From positions 1,918,501 to 1,982,500 of the forward strand of contig NZ_CP104965.1 of NCBI RefSeq assembly GCF_025452235.1: DNA of 64,000 nt, written 5' to 3'. Of the stretch, positions 53,140-62,134 are shown one piece after another (within the stretch, counting starts at the first letter, position 1; each line of letters starts with the position of its first letter). Position numbers and translations under genes: made by a program. The notes under the pieces are model-generated. The model was given only the letters and a program-made list of their open reading frames with translations, searched no databases and had not been told where the DNA came from. The stretch comes from Devosia neptuniae. Lineage in GTDB: Bacteria > Pseudomonadota > Alphaproteobacteria > Rhizobiales > Devosiaceae.

Positions 53140-53958
53140 CTAGGAGGGGGTACCCGTTACCGACTCCAAAAACTCCAACACCACGCGGTTGAACAGATCC
53201 GGCCGCTGCAGCGGTGCGAAATGGCTGACGCCTTTTAGCTCGACCAGCTTTGCGCCCGGAATGGTGTCCGCGAGATAACGGGCGTGTTCGGGCTTGATGA
53301 ACTCGTCGTGCTCACTTTGCACGATGGTGACCGGAACGGCGATCTCAGCGAGATCGGCCGCAGTGTAATTGGGTTCGCTGGCCATCATACGGCCGACGGC
53401 ACTGACAAAGTTCTGGAACTGGTCGGGCGTAGCCGAAAGAGCAGCATAATCCTTGCTGTGGCGGCCAAAGCAGCGCTCGAGCAGGGGGCCGCCGGCGACT
53501 TCCACATTGGAGCCGCTGGGGTCCATGTTGCAGCCGAAAAAGAACACGCCGGCAACGCGCTCGGGCGACTGGTGGCCCAGCACCATGCCGATGCACGCAC
53601 CATCGCTCCAGCCGATTATGGCGGCGCGGGCAATGCCCAGGTGATCGAGCACGGCAAGCACGTCGGATGCCATCAGGTGATAGGTATAGGGCCGCTCGTC
53701 GCGGGTACTGCGGCCATGGCCGCGGCTGTCGATGAGGATGGGCCGGTAGCCGGCTTCGATCAGCGCGGGCAGTTGATAGCCCCAATTGCCCGAATGTCCG
53801 AGCCCGCCATGCAACAGCACCACGGGGGTGCCGCTGCCGTATGTCGAATACCAGATGCGGGCGCCGTCATGGGCCAGGTGGCCCTGTTCCAAGGCGGGAG
53901 GCAAAGGCGCTGCGCCGTGTTCGGCAAAGGCGATCAGCTCGTCATCGGTAAACGTCAT
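53140..53958 (-). CDS. Alpha/beta hydrolase
   Basis: A 272-residue hydrolase with oxyanion motif HGGLGHSGNW (about residues 50-59), nucleophile elbow GWSDGACIGM (Ser about 117) and a C-terminal His in KGVSHFAPLQ (about 246). The substrate is unknown. It has a ribosome site (GGAGAG). It lies 24 bases after slyX on the same strand and could share the soxR-slyX transcript. Confidence 0.82.
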   Translation of the reverse strand: MTFTDDELIAFAEHGAAPLPPALEQGHLAHDGARIWYSTYGSGTPVVLLHGGLGHSGNWGYQLPALIEAGYRPILIDSRGHGRSTRDERPYTYHLMASDVLAVLDHLGIARAAIIGWSDGACIGMVLGHQSPERVAGVFFFGCNMDPSGSNVEVAGGPLLERCFGRHSKDYAALSATPDQFQNFVSAVGRMMASEPNYTAADLAEIAVPVTIVQSEHDEFIKPEHARYLADTIPGAKLVELKGVSHFAPLQRPDLFNRVVLEFLESVTGTPS

Positions 53959-53982
53959 CTGTCGGCTCTCCGTGCGATTGGC

Positions 53983-54189
53983 TCAGTAATGCGGCGGCGG
54001 GGCTTCCGTGCTGGGATCGGCAATCTGGCTACCGGAGCGCATCTGCTCTTCCAGCGTCGTCAGCTTGCGCGTCAGTCCATCGATCACCCGCCATTGCGCC
54101 GTTATGGTGGCGTTGAGTTCCTCGATGGTCTGGTCCTGGAAGGCGATGCGAGTTTCCAGGGCCTCGAGCCGCTCGGCGAAATCGCTCAT
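53983..54189 (-). CDS. slyX: SlyX family protein
   Basis: A 68-residue coiled-coil protein: [20 protein letters not shown] (residues 6-25), continuing [18 protein letters not shown], and ending in the APPPHY tail typical of SlyX. Function is unknown in general. Its ATG overlaps the soxR stop by 4 bases (ATGA), so it is coupled to soxR. Confidence 0.88.
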   Translation of the reverse strand: MSDFAERLEALETRIAFQDQTIEELNATITAQWRVIDGLTRKLTTLEEQMRSGSQIADPSTEAPPPHY

Positions 54190-54641
54190 GGGGAATCTCC
54201 ATCATCGGGGTCGAGCAGCAGGCGGGGGCCGCTGCCCTCTGCGCCCAGCCGATCATGCGGGTTGCGTAGCGGGCAGTGGTCGAGCGACAGGCAGCCGCAG
54301 CCAATGCAGCTGTCGAGCCCTTCACGCAGGCTCTGCAGTCTTTCGATGCGGCGGTCAAGAGCCTTGCCCCAGGCGCTGGCAATCACCGACCAATCGGCGC
54401 GGCTGGGGGTGTGGTCGCGCGGCAGATCGGCCAGCGCGGTGGCGATTTCGGCGAGCGGAATGCCCAATTCCTGGCCGACGCGGATAATGCCGAGACGCCG
54501 CAGCACATCGCGATCGTAGCGGCGCTGGTTGCCCGGCGTGCGATGGGCATGGATCAGCCCTTTGCTTTCGTAGAAATGCAGCGCTGACACCGCCACACCA
54601 CTGCGCGCGGCAATTTCACCCACGCTCATGCCAAGAGCCAT
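54186..54641 (-). CDS. soxR: Redox-sensitive MerR-family regulator SoxR
   Basis: A 151-residue activator. MerR-type [23 protein letters not shown] (about residues 6-25). The [2Fe-2S] ligands [12 protein letters not shown] (about 116-127) fit the SoxR C-x2-C-x-C-x5-C pattern exactly. I start at the ATG 6 bases after GGAGGT; an ATG 12 bases upstream and one 12 downstream are less likely. It senses redox-cycling compounds. The SoxR box at 52571 marks a probable target nearby. Confidence 0.93.
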   Translation of the reverse strand: MALGMSVGEIAARSGVAVSALHFYESKGLIHAHRTPGNQRRYDRDVLRRLGIIRVGQELGIPLAEIATALADLPRDHTPSRADWSVIASAWGKALDRRIERLQSLREGLDSCIGCGCLSLDHCPLRNPHDRLGAEGSGPRLLLDPDDGDSP

Positions 54642-54651
54642 GGCGACCTCC

Positions 54652-54677
54652 AAAAGCTCAATGTTACTTTAGCTTTT
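54652..54677. promoter_or_regulatory. Inverted repeat at the soxR promoter
   Basis: AAAAGCT-N12-AGCTTTT lies immediately upstream of the soxR ribosome site. It does not match the canonical SoxR box. It may be an autoregulatory operator or part of the promoter. Confidence 0.35.
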
Positions 54678-54723
54678 AGGATGTTTGGCTGCTGCCGCCA
54701 AGCGCGTCACTGCACGTAAAAAA

Positions 54724-54751
54724 CCCGCCGCTCCGAGTGGGGAGCGACGGG
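54724..54751 (-). terminator. Intrinsic terminator after the membrane protein gene
   Basis: An 11-bp stem with one mismatch (CCCGCCGCTCC against GGAGCGACGGG) is followed, in the minus direction, by six Ts (54723-54718). It terminates the gene at 54788-55261 before soxR. Confidence 0.88.
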
Positions 54752-54787
54752 CCCTCTATGGGTTCGTTGTGAGCGCGATGCGCTAAA

Positions 54788-55261
54788 TCATTCTGCCGGC
54801 GCGTGGGCCTGGAAACCGGGGGCAGCCGATGGACGCAACACGGCGGCGTGTTCGGAACGCCAGACCCGGTGCACCAGATAGGCCTGGACCAGCAGCAGGG
54901 CCAGTTCGCACACCCAGAGCACGCCGATCAGCCCCGGCACACCGTTGAAAATGGCGTTGAGCATGGCGATGGAGAAGAAGGCGCGGACCACCACATCGGT
55001 CAGCCCGTTGGCCCAGCTGGGATTGATCAGCCGCAACACGGCCCAGATCGAGATCAGCGAGCCCAAGAAATTGATGAACATTATGGCCAGTGGGGAGAGG
55101 TCGCCGACATGGCCGCCCAGTCCGACCGCACCATTGAGCGTATCGAGAATGGTCAGGTAGACCCCGGCAATGCCCGGCAAAGCGAGCGGCAGGCAAGTAA
55201 CCAGATCATAGACCGCGCTGGTCTTGACCGCGCGCGCCAGTTGGACGTTCAGCTCCGCCAT
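54788..55261 (-). CDS. Uncharacterised four-helix membrane protein
   Basis: About 157 residues, with hydrophobic segments near residues 18-38, 57-78, 88-105 and 110-130. I do not recognise the family with confidence. I use the ATG giving MAELNVQL because GGGGGA is 6 bases before it; an ATG 6 bases earlier sits too close to that site. It is monocistronic with its own terminator. The upstream region holds the candidate ncRNA terminator. Confidence 0.7.
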   Translation of the reverse strand: MAELNVQLARAVKTSAVYDLVTCLPLALPGIAGVYLTILDTLNGAVGLGGHVGDLSPLAIMFINFLGSLISIWAVLRLINPSWANGLTDVVVRAFFSIAMLNAIFNGVPGLIGVLWVCELALLLVQAYLVHRVWRSEHAAVLRPSAAPGFQAHAPAE

Positions 55262-55335
55262 CGACATTCCCCCGAGATGACCGAGGGGATCGTTACATAT
55301 TTACGAAAGTTTTACCATATCGATGATTCGGCCAC

Positions 55336-55515
55336 AAAAAAGCGCCCCCGCTGGTTAGGCGGGGGCTAGCGGCGGTCAACTAAAGGTCGAGGAAGCAGCA
55401 CCCATGTGCGGCGGAAAGGCGCCGCTCCCTCGATGGGTGGACAACCAGGGCAACACTGGAAGCCACTTTTCTTTGGACAGCACTGTATTTCGTGCCCCTC
55501 GATATATGAAATAGA
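55336..55515 (-). ncRNA. Candidate structured non-coding RNA on the minus strand (5' end not defined)
   Basis: A strong intrinsic terminator faces the minus strand (stem GCCCCCGC/GCGGGGGC at 55344-55366, then six Ts to 55336), but no convincing minus-strand gene precedes it. The preceding 150 bases are dense in complementary segments: TGCCCCTC/GAGGGGCA near the 5' side, CCAG-N7-CTGG, CACCCAT/ATGGGTG and CGAGG/CCTCG. The last two pairs interleave like a pseudoknot. I could not match it to SRP RNA, tmRNA, RNase P or 6S RNA. A leader or attenuator for the gene at 54788 is an alternative, since it lies 75 bases upstream. Confidence 0.5.
55344..55366 (-). terminator. Intrinsic terminator with no upstream coding gene
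   Basis: Read on the minus strand: GCCCCCGC-CTAACCA-GCGGGGGC, then GC and six Ts. This textbook terminator lies in the 366-base gap between the membrane protein and the BTAD regulator and supports the ncRNA candidate. Confidence 0.88.
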
Positions 55516-55627
55516 GGGGCAACGTCATGGCGTCGTGATGCCGGCCAAGTAGATGCGTGATTTACTCGTGATTTTTTCTTGGTTCTGCTAGCGTGCTGCA
55601 AGTTGGTAGCAGGAATTGCAACGGCTT

Positions 55628-58609
55628 ATGGACGCGCCGCATCTTTATCTCCGTCTTCTGGGGCCGTTCGAGGCGCGGGCCGATGACGGGCGCCGGCTGG
55701 CGTTCAAGCTCAAGCGCGCGCGGATTTTGCTGGCCTGGCTGGCGCTGCGGCGCGGCCAGAGCGGCAGCCGCGAAGAGATCGGCGCCCTGCTGTGGAGCGA
55801 GCGCAGCGAGGCCCAGGCGCATCAAAGCCTGCGCCAGACCCTGGCGGTGATCCGGGTAGAACTGGCCGAGCTGGCCGATAAGATTCTAGGGATCGATCGC
55901 GAGACGGTGGCCTTTACTCCCGGCGCCGTTCAGTCCGATGTGGGCCTCTTGGTCCGGTGTACCCCCGATAGCCCGATCGAGGAGTTGGAGCGGGCCGTTG
56001 CCCAATATGGCGGGGAGTTTCTCGAGGGCATCAGCATTCACGATCCGCTGGCTCAGGAATGGCTGCAGGGACGGCGCGCCGAATTGCGGGCGATTGCCAC
56101 CAAGCGCTTCGAATGGCTGCTGAGCGCCTATGCGCAGGCGGGGCGCCATGCCGAGGCCGAGCCGGTGGCCACCAGGCTCATCGAAGTCGATCCGCTCGCC
56201 GAGGAAGGCCACCGCGCCTTGATCCGGGCGCTGCTGGCGGGGGGCAAGCGCGCCATGGCGGTGCGGCAATATCAGCGCTGCCGGGCCATCCTGGCGCGAG
56301 AATTGTCGGTCGAGCCATCGGCGGAAACCAAGGCGCTGCTGCGGATGGCGGCCGAGCCGGTGGCAGAACTGGGTGGACCGGCGCCATTCCTCCACGAACA
56401 GTTCCGGCCGCATCGGGCCCATAACCTGCCCCGGCAGATGAATGCTTTGGTGGGCCGCGATACTGCAGTGGGCGAAGTGCTCGACCGGCTGCGCCGCTAT
56501 CGGCTGGTGACGCTGACCGGACCGGGCGGGGCCGGCAAGACGCGGCTGGCCATCGATACGGGTTTTCGCCTGGTGGGTTCCTATGCCGATGGCATTTGGC
56601 TGGTGGAATTTGCCTCCATTGCCGATCCGCAACTGGTGGGCGAGGCCCTGTGCGGTGCACTGGGTGTGCCCGTTGCCGGCGACCGGCCGGCGGTGGAAAG
56701 CGCCATCGCCTATCTGGCGCAGAAGGAAGCGCTGCTGATCTTTGACAATTGCGAGCATCTGGTGGCCAATTCGGCGCGGCTGGCCGAGGCTCTGCTGCGC
56801 AATTGTCCGTCTATCGCAATCCTTGCCACCAGCCGCGAAAGCCTGTCGGTGGGTGGGGAAAGCCTTTATCGCGTGCCGCGGCTGGCCTTTCCCGCCGATA
56901 CCGAAGTGATCACGCCCGACGCCGCCATTGATTACAGCGCGGTGCAATTGTTCGTCGAACGCGCCGCTGCCACCATCGACGGCTTTGTGCTCGATGCATC
57001 AACTGCGCCTGCTGTAGCCAGCATTTGCCGGCAGGTCGATGGCATTCCACTGGCCATCGAGCTGGCCGTGGGGCGGCTCAAGATGATGCGGCCCGATTGG
57101 CTGGCCGCCAATCTCAGCGAATCCTTCCTGACGCTGCGCGGCGCCGCCCAGGCCACCCCGCCACACCACCGCACGCTGCAGACCATGCTCGACTGGAGCT
57201 ATGACCTGCTCCCGCCGGTCGAGCAGACCTTGCTGCGCCGGCTTTCGGTGTTTGCCGGTGGCTGTACGCTGACCTCGGCCGCCCGGGTGATTGGCGGGTC
57301 GCCGGTGGGTGAGCATGACATGTTCGACCTGCTCTCCTCGCTGGTCGAAAAATCGCTGCTGACGGCAGACCTGTCCGAGGCCGAACCGCGCTACCGGCTG
57401 CTCGAAACCACGCGCCGCTATGCCATGGACAAGCAGCGCGAAAAGGGCGAGCCGGGGCGGCAGCGCCAATTGACCGAATATCTCATCCACCGTTTTGCCG
57501 ATGCGGGCGAAAGCTGGCCGGCTACCCCCACGGTGACCTGGCTGGCAAGGTATGAACCCGAGCTCGACAATCTGCGTGCCTCGCTGGAATGGGCCTTTGG
57601 CAGCGATGGCGATGCCGTATTGGGCGTGGAACTGGCCGGGCACAGCATGCGGCTGTGGGATGAGCTGTCGCTGTTCCGCGAGCGCAAGCGGTGGACGGAA
57701 ACGGCAATGGCCCATCGCCAGGCCGATACGCCGCCGGCCATTGTGGGGCGGCTGTGCCTGGCGCGTACCTCCAATAGTGCCCATGGCGATCAATCGGGGT
57801 TTTCCTATGCCGACCAGGCCGTGCAGCTGTTTCGCACCAGCGGGCGGGCGCTCGATCTGGGCGAGGCGCTGGCGCGGGCTGGTGCGGCGCTGCTCACCCC
57901 GCAGACGATTGCCAAATCGCTGCCTTATCTCGATGACGCGCTGGCCGCATTGGAGCCGCTGGGGCCCACCAAGCCGCTGGCCAATTGCCTGCGCTCCAAA
58001 GGGGTCGCGGCCTATCTCGGTGGCGATTTCAGCGCGGCGCGCACGCTGATCGGCCGCTCTATGGCGGTCTGCCGCAGCGTGGGCGATTCTCGGGGCACGG
58101 CCAGCGCACAGATCGCTTTGGCTGAACTCGATTTCGGCGCCGGGAAGGTGGAGGACGCCATTGATGGCGTCCGCCTGATGCTGGAAGGCCGCGACCATAA
58201 TCGCCGCCAGGCCACGCTCGGCCTCGCCAATCTGGCCTCCTATCTGCTGGCGGCCGGCAATGTCGAGCAGGCCGCACAGGCGGCGTTCGAAAGCCTGCGC
58301 GAGGCGCGGGCCTTGGGGTGGTCCGGTGCCATCGTGCGCGCCGGCGAGCATCTGGCGCTGGTCGCCACGCTGAGCGGGGATGCGGATCTGGGTGCGCGCC
58401 TGCTGGGTTTTTCCAGCGCCTTTTATGCCAGGGGCACGGCCAGCCGCGAATTGACCGAGCAGGTGACGCATCAGCGGCTGAGCGACGAGCTGGCCCGCCG
58501 CCTCACGCCTTATCGGCTCAATGCGCTGCTGGAGGAGGGTGCCACGCTCACTGAATTGCAGGCCGCCGAGGCGGCAAGCCAGGCCGGTCGCATGCTGCGG
58601 CCGGTGTGA
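55628..58609 (+). CDS. BTAD / NB-ARC-like STAND ATPase / TPR transcriptional regulator
   Basis: A 993-residue multidomain regulator. Residues about 5-95 form a SARP-like OmpR winged helix (LRLLGPFEARADDGRRLAFK) and about 100-240 a BTAD helical domain. About 270-480 is a STAND ATPase with Walker A LTGPGGAGKTRLA (about 297) and hydrophobic Walker B ALLIFDNCEHL (about 370). The remainder is helical and TPR-like. Such proteins couple ligand-driven oligomerisation to transcription. I use ATG 55628; a TTG at 55616 is also open. The targets are unknown. Confidence 0.82.
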   Translation: MDAPHLYLRLLGPFEARADDGRRLAFKLKRARILLAWLALRRGQSGSREEIGALLWSERSEAQAHQSLRQTLAVIRVELAELADKILGIDRETVAFTPGAVQSDVGLLVRCTPDSPIEELERAVAQYGGEFLEGISIHDPLAQEWLQGRRAELRAIATKRFEWLLSAYAQAGRHAEAEPVATRLIEVDPLAEEGHRALIRALLAGGKRAMAVRQYQRCRAILARELSVEPSAETKALLRMAAEPVAELGGPAPFLHEQFRPHRAHNLPRQMNALVGRDTAVGEVLDRLRRYRLVTLTGPGGAGKTRLAIDTGFRLVGSYADGIWLVEFASIADPQLVGEALCGALGVPVAGDRPAVESAIAYLAQKEALLIFDNCEHLVANSARLAEALLRNCPSIAILATSRESLSVGGESLYRVPRLAFPADTEVITPDAAIDYSAVQLFVERAAATIDGFVLDASTAPAVASICRQVDGIPLAIELAVGRLKMMRPDWLAANLSESFLTLRGAAQATPPHHRTLQTMLDWSYDLLPPVEQTLLRRLSVFAGGCTLTSAARVIGGSPVGEHDMFDLLSSLVEKSLLTADLSEAEPRYRLLETTRRYAMDKQREKGEPGRQRQLTEYLIHRFADAGESWPATPTVTWLARYEPELDNLRASLEWAFGSDGDAVLGVELAGHSMRLWDELSLFRERKRWTETAMAHRQADTPPAIVGRLCLARTSNSAHGDQSGFSYADQAVQLFRTSGRALDLGEALARAGAALLTPQTIAKSLPYLDDALAALEPLGPTKPLANCLRSKGVAAYLGGDFSAARTLIGRSMAVCRSVGDSRGTASAQIALAELDFGAGKVEDAIDGVRLMLEGRDHNRRQATLGLANLASYLLAAGNVEQAAQAAFESLREARALGWSGAIVRAGEHLALVATLSGDADLGARLLGFSSAFYARGTASRELTEQVTHQRLSDELARRLTPYRLNALLEEGATLTELQAAEAASQAGRMLRPV

Positions 58610-58619
58610 AAGGCAAAAA

Positions 58620-59243
58620 TCACATTGGCGGCCAGACCAGCATGACGCCAAGCCCGATCAGCACCGAACCGCTCACCGCCGGCAAAACCCGGTTGCCTGC
58701 GCCGCGTCGGGGCAGATGGCGGGAGATCAGTGATGCAAGCCCCACCGCGCCCAGATCGGCCATGGACAAAGCCAGGTTGACGATCATTCCCAGGCCCAGA
58801 AATTGCAGGCTGACCGGCACGCCGGCCAATGGGTTCACGAATTGCGGCAGGAAGGTCAGGAAGAACAATGCGGTCTTGGGATTGAGCATTTCCACCACGA
58901 CGCTCTGCCGGAAAATGGCGCCGCCATTGCCGGCAATGGCGTGGTCGCCGGCATGCGCCCGGCCCAGCAGCATGGAAACGCCCAGCCACACCAGATAGGC
59001 CGCGCCCAATAGGCGGATGGCGGCATAAAGCCCGGGCAGATGTTCGAGAATGGCCGCAAGCCCCACCGCGGCAGCGATGATATGGACATAGCAGCCGACG
59101 TGAATGCCCAAAGCCGCCATCACGCCCGCCCGGCGGCCATGCGCCAAGGTCTGCGCCGTCATATAGAGAATGGCCGGCCCGGGCATGCAGGCAAACAGCA
59201 TTGTCGCCACGATAAACGGTATCCACGGCTCGATCGCCAACAT
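58620..59243 (-). CDS. LysE/RhtB-family amino-acid exporter
   Basis: A 207-residue inner-membrane protein with about six hydrophobic helices and the family signature ATMLFACMPGPAILYMTAQT (about residues 13-32) and LNPKTALFFLTFLPQFV (about 120-136). It would export an amino acid or derivative. The start follows GGGGGAACGTC. It converges on the BTAD regulator with a 10-base gap. Confidence 0.88.
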   Translation of the reverse strand: MLAIEPWIPFIVATMLFACMPGPAILYMTAQTLAHGRRAGVMAALGIHVGCYVHIIAAAVGLAAILEHLPGLYAAIRLLGAAYLVWLGVSMLLGRAHAGDHAIAGNGGAIFRQSVVVEMLNPKTALFFLTFLPQFVNPLAGVPVSLQFLGLGMIVNLALSMADLGAVGLASLISRHLPRRGAGNRVLPAVSGSVLIGLGVMLVWPPM

Positions 59244-59397
59244 GACGTTCCCCCAATGCGTCGCTGCGCCTGGGAGCAGTCAATAGCTGCGCCGGGGTGG
59301 CTGGTGGCATACGCCGGCTGTCGTATTTCGGTTGGGCGTCGAGTTTCGTCGTGAAGAAAGGGTGAAGGAGGGCAGGAGCATTTTGGGGAGCCGCGGT

Positions 59398-60018
59398 TTA
59401 TCCGGCCGGCAACCCCAACCGCACCGCATAGGCGGTCAGCTCCGCCGCATTGTGCAGGTTCAGTTTTCGCATCAAATTCTCCCGATGCTTGCGCGCTGTC
59501 AGCGGGCTGATGCCCAGCCGGGCGGCAATCTCGGGTGTCGTGGTGCCATTGGCGATCAGCGCCAGAATTTCCCGCTCGCGCCGGGTCAGTGGAATAGGCG
59601 ACAGCGATTGGGAAGCGGCGCCCGTCACCGGGCTGACATAGGGCCGGCCATCCCGCATGGCCGCAATGGCCAGGCCGATTTCGGCGGCGTCGCCATGCTT
59701 GGTCAGATAGCCATCGGCCCCCGCCTCGAGCGCCGCCGTGACCATGCGCGGCTCCACATTGGCGGTCAGCACCAGGATGCGCAGCTTTGCATGAGCCCCC
59801 CGCAGATCGCGAATGAATTGCACCCCGGCAATGCCCGGCATGCCCAGATCGAGCACCAGCAGGTCTGCGTCATTTGCCAGAAGCTGCGCCAGCACTGCAG
59901 CGGCGTCGGCGGCTTCGCCCACCACATCGACACCCGCCATGGTGGAGAGCAGCAGCTTGAGGCCTTCGCGAACAATGGCGTGATCATCGGCCAGGATGAC
60001 CTTCAGCGCGCGAATCAT
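59398..60018 (-). CDS. LuxR/NarL-family response regulator
   Basis: A 206-residue two-domain regulator. The receiver domain has the phosphorylated Asp in LLVLDLGMPGIAG (about residue 57). The C-terminal LuxR HTH is LTRREREILALIANGTTTPE, then IAARLGISPLTARKHRENLM (about residues 144-183). It is divergent from a hybrid histidine kinase with only 41 bases between starts; the two very probably form a signalling pair. Confidence 0.88.
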   Translation of the reverse strand: MIRALKVILADDHAIVREGLKLLLSTMAGVDVVGEAADAAAVLAQLLANDADLLVLDLGMPGIAGVQFIRDLRGAHAKLRILVLTANVEPRMVTAALEAGADGYLTKHGDAAEIGLAIAAMRDGRPYVSPVTGAASQSLSPIPLTRREREILALIANGTTTPEIAARLGISPLTARKHRENLMRKLNLHNAAELTAYAVRLGLPAG

Positions 60019-60059
60019 GGCCTGCCTGACTATGGTTGGACGAAACGGAGGGCAGGATC

Positions 60060-61766
60060 GTGCAGGAAAGACCCATTTGGGAAGCCCTTATCGCGCTGCT
60101 CTACCGCCAATCCTATGCCATCCTGTTCGCCAATTTCGTCATTCCGCTGCCGGTGGCTTATGTGTTCCGCAATGAGGTGCCGGGGCCGGCGCTGATCGGC
60201 TGGATCGGCGCGATGTATCTGCTGACTGGCGCCCGTATTGTCTTGGCCAAGCTCTATTTTAGCCATGAAGCCGCAGAGGATGCCCTGCGCTGGGCCTGGC
60301 GGGCCACGGCCTTTTCCTGGGCGTCCGCCGCGCTGTGGGGCGCGATCGGCTGGGTGGGATTTATTCCTGGCGATCCAAACCTGGCGGCTTTTACCTGCAT
60401 CGTGCTGACCGGCCTTGCCTGCGGCGCGGTGCCCTCGCTCTCGGCCTTTCCACCCGCCTATGCCGGCACGGCCGTCTTCATGCTGCTGCCCATGGCGATA
60501 AGATGCGTGCTGGGCGAGGGCGAGATCTTCCGCATTTATCTGCTCTTCATCCTGTGCCTCGTCGCGGTCAATCTCTATTATAGCCGCCAGACCTTCCGCA
60601 TGCTGTCCGAGACCGTCCGGCTGCGCTCGGAAAACCTGGCGCTGATCGGCGATCTCGAACAGCAGCGCGATCGCGCCCAGGCCGCCGATCGCTCCAAATC
60701 CCGCTTTCTGGCCGCAGCCAGCCACGACCTGCGCCAGCCGGTGCATGCCATGAGTCTGTTCGTCGAGGCCCTGTCCGTCACGGCGCAGCGCGGCGATGTG
60801 CTTGCTGCCGAAGCCGGCATTATTGCCGGGCGCCTGCGTGCGGTAATCGGCAATTTCGGCGGCGTGCTCAATGGCCTGCTCGATATTTCCCGGCTCGATG
60901 CGGGCGTCGTCAAAATGCAGAAGGAGCCGGTTTCGCTCGCCCATTTGCTGGACGAGCTCAAGGGCGAATTTGCCGACATTGCCCGCGAGCGCGGGCTCGA
61001 TTGGCGCGTCGTGGGCAGCACGGGCTGGGTCGAGACCGATCCGGCTCTGCTCCGGCGCATTCTGGGCAATCTGCTGACCAATGCCTTTCGTTATACCAAA
61101 ACAGGCAAAGTGCTGCTGGGTGTGCGGTGTCGGAAGGGGCAGTTCGAAATTGCGGTGCTCGATACCGGCGCGGGCATTCCCGCCGGCCAGACCGAAGCGA
61201 TTTTCGATGAATTCGTGCAACTTCCCAATGCGGAGAAACAGGGCTTGGGGCTGGGCCTCTCCATCGTGCGGCGCACGGCTGGTCTTTTGGGCCACGCACT
61301 CGACTTGCGCTCGAAGGAGGGGAGGGGGTCGGCATTTTCCATCCTCATTGCGGCCGCTGTTCCCGGTGTGGTGAAACAGGATGTCGTGCAGGACATGGGC
61401 GCCACGCCGCTCAATATAGCCGTGATCGATGATGAGCAGGACGCTCTCGACGGGCTGGTCAACCTGCTCGAAGTGTGGGGCCATCACGTACGGGCCGGCA
61501 TCTCGGCCGAGCGGCTTATCGCCACTATGGATGGCGGCACGCCGGACCTGCTGATCACTGACTATCGGCTAGGCGACGGCATCACAGGCATTGCCGCCGC
61601 CGAGGCGGTGTGGCGCCATCTGGGGCGGACCATGCCCCTCATCATCCTCACCGGCGACACCGCGCCCGATCGCCTGCGCGAGGCCACTGCCAGCGGGCAT
61701 AAGCTGCTGCACAAGCCGGTCGATCCCGATGCGCTAAGGCAAGCCATAAAGGCAAGCTCTCGGTAA
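60060..61766 (+). CDS. Hybrid sensor histidine kinase with C-terminal receiver domain
   Basis: A 568-residue membrane kinase. About six N-terminal hydrophobic helices (residues about 20-190), a short coiled coil, the H-box AASHDLRQPVHAMSLF (His about 223), an ATPase domain (NLLTNAFRYTKTGKVLLG; GLGLSIVRRTAGLLG) and a receiver domain (IAVIDDEQDALDGL; DLLITDYRLGDG, about residue 498). I use the GTG start after GGAGGGCAGGATC. It is divergent from the NarL-type regulator and upstream of three tiny exported peptides. The signal is unknown. Confidence 0.87.
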   Translation: MQERPIWEALIALLYRQSYAILFANFVIPLPVAYVFRNEVPGPALIGWIGAMYLLTGARIVLAKLYFSHEAAEDALRWAWRATAFSWASAALWGAIGWVGFIPGDPNLAAFTCIVLTGLACGAVPSLSAFPPAYAGTAVFMLLPMAIRCVLGEGEIFRIYLLFILCLVAVNLYYSRQTFRMLSETVRLRSENLALIGDLEQQRDRAQAADRSKSRFLAAASHDLRQPVHAMSLFVEALSVTAQRGDVLAAEAGIIAGRLRAVIGNFGGVLNGLLDISRLDAGVVKMQKEPVSLAHLLDELKGEFADIARERGLDWRVVGSTGWVETDPALLRRILGNLLTNAFRYTKTGKVLLGVRCRKGQFEIAVLDTGAGIPAGQTEAIFDEFVQLPNAEKQGLGLGLSIVRRTAGLLGHALDLRSKEGRGSAFSILIAAAVPGVVKQDVVQDMGATPLNIAVIDDEQDALDGLVNLLEVWGHHVRAGISAERLIATMDGGTPDLLITDYRLGDGITGIAAAEAVWRHLGRTMPLIILTGDTAPDRLREATASGHKLLHKPVDPDALRQAIKASSR

Positions 61767-61926
61767 CTAATGCCGCAGACGCAGGCACGAAATACGGCAT
61801 CGGTCGTATCTGATCGGTCGCCTCCAGCTTCTAGAAGTCATCCTTGGGGGCAGTCCATGGCGCGCAGGCGCCCCTCCGCTATTGGTTTGCCGCGCCAGGG
61901 CTTCGGCCCATTTGAGGAGATGATCC

Positions 61927-62061
61927 ATGAAGCTGATCATGATCGTGGCCACAGCTATTCTGGCCCTGACCACCACCGTTTATGCCGCCGGTCCGGCCCG
62001 GAACGGTGGCCATAACGTGGGTGAATTGCCCCAAGGCAGGAGCGTTTACTCGGGGCGTTGA
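61927..62061 (+). CDS. Small exported peptide 1 of a tandem family
   Basis: A 44-residue product: MKLIMIVATAILALTTTVYA is a complete signal peptide with an AxA-type end, followed by a 24-residue mature peptide AGPARNGG...QGRSVYSGR. It has a strong ribosome site (GAGGAGATGATCC). It shares its leader, signal peptide and C-terminal YSGR with the next gene. A small hairpin (62069-62086) follows. No known family is recognised. It is 160 bases after the histidine kinase. Confidence 0.78.
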   Translation: MKLIMIVATAILALTTTVYAAGPARNGGHNVGELPQGRSVYSGR

Positions 62062-62134
62062 AGCCAACCCCGGCTCACGGACCGGGAAATTACCTAGTCG
62101 CACCGGGCCTCTGGCCCATTTTAGGAGATGATCC

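Noticed and set aside
55388..55412. SRP RNA-like GAGGAAGCAGCACC on the plus strand
   Set aside because: The near-invariant helix 8 pattern of SRP RNA (GGUC..GGAA tetraloop..GGAAGCAGCC) is not present; only the short right half resembles it.
55380..55601. 73-codon minus-strand frame in the ncRNA candidate interval
   Set aside because: Composition is Arg/His/Ser/Cys-rich with no ribosome site or family; the interval looks structured rather than coding.
56999..58651. 550-codon minus-strand frame opposite the BTAD regulator
   Set aside because: No domain match by eye, and its product is Arg/Gln/Gly-rich as expected of a shadow frame.
60030..61487. 485-codon minus-strand frame opposite the histidine kinase
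   Set aside because: Antisense to H-box and ATPase motifs that are unmistakable on the plus strand.
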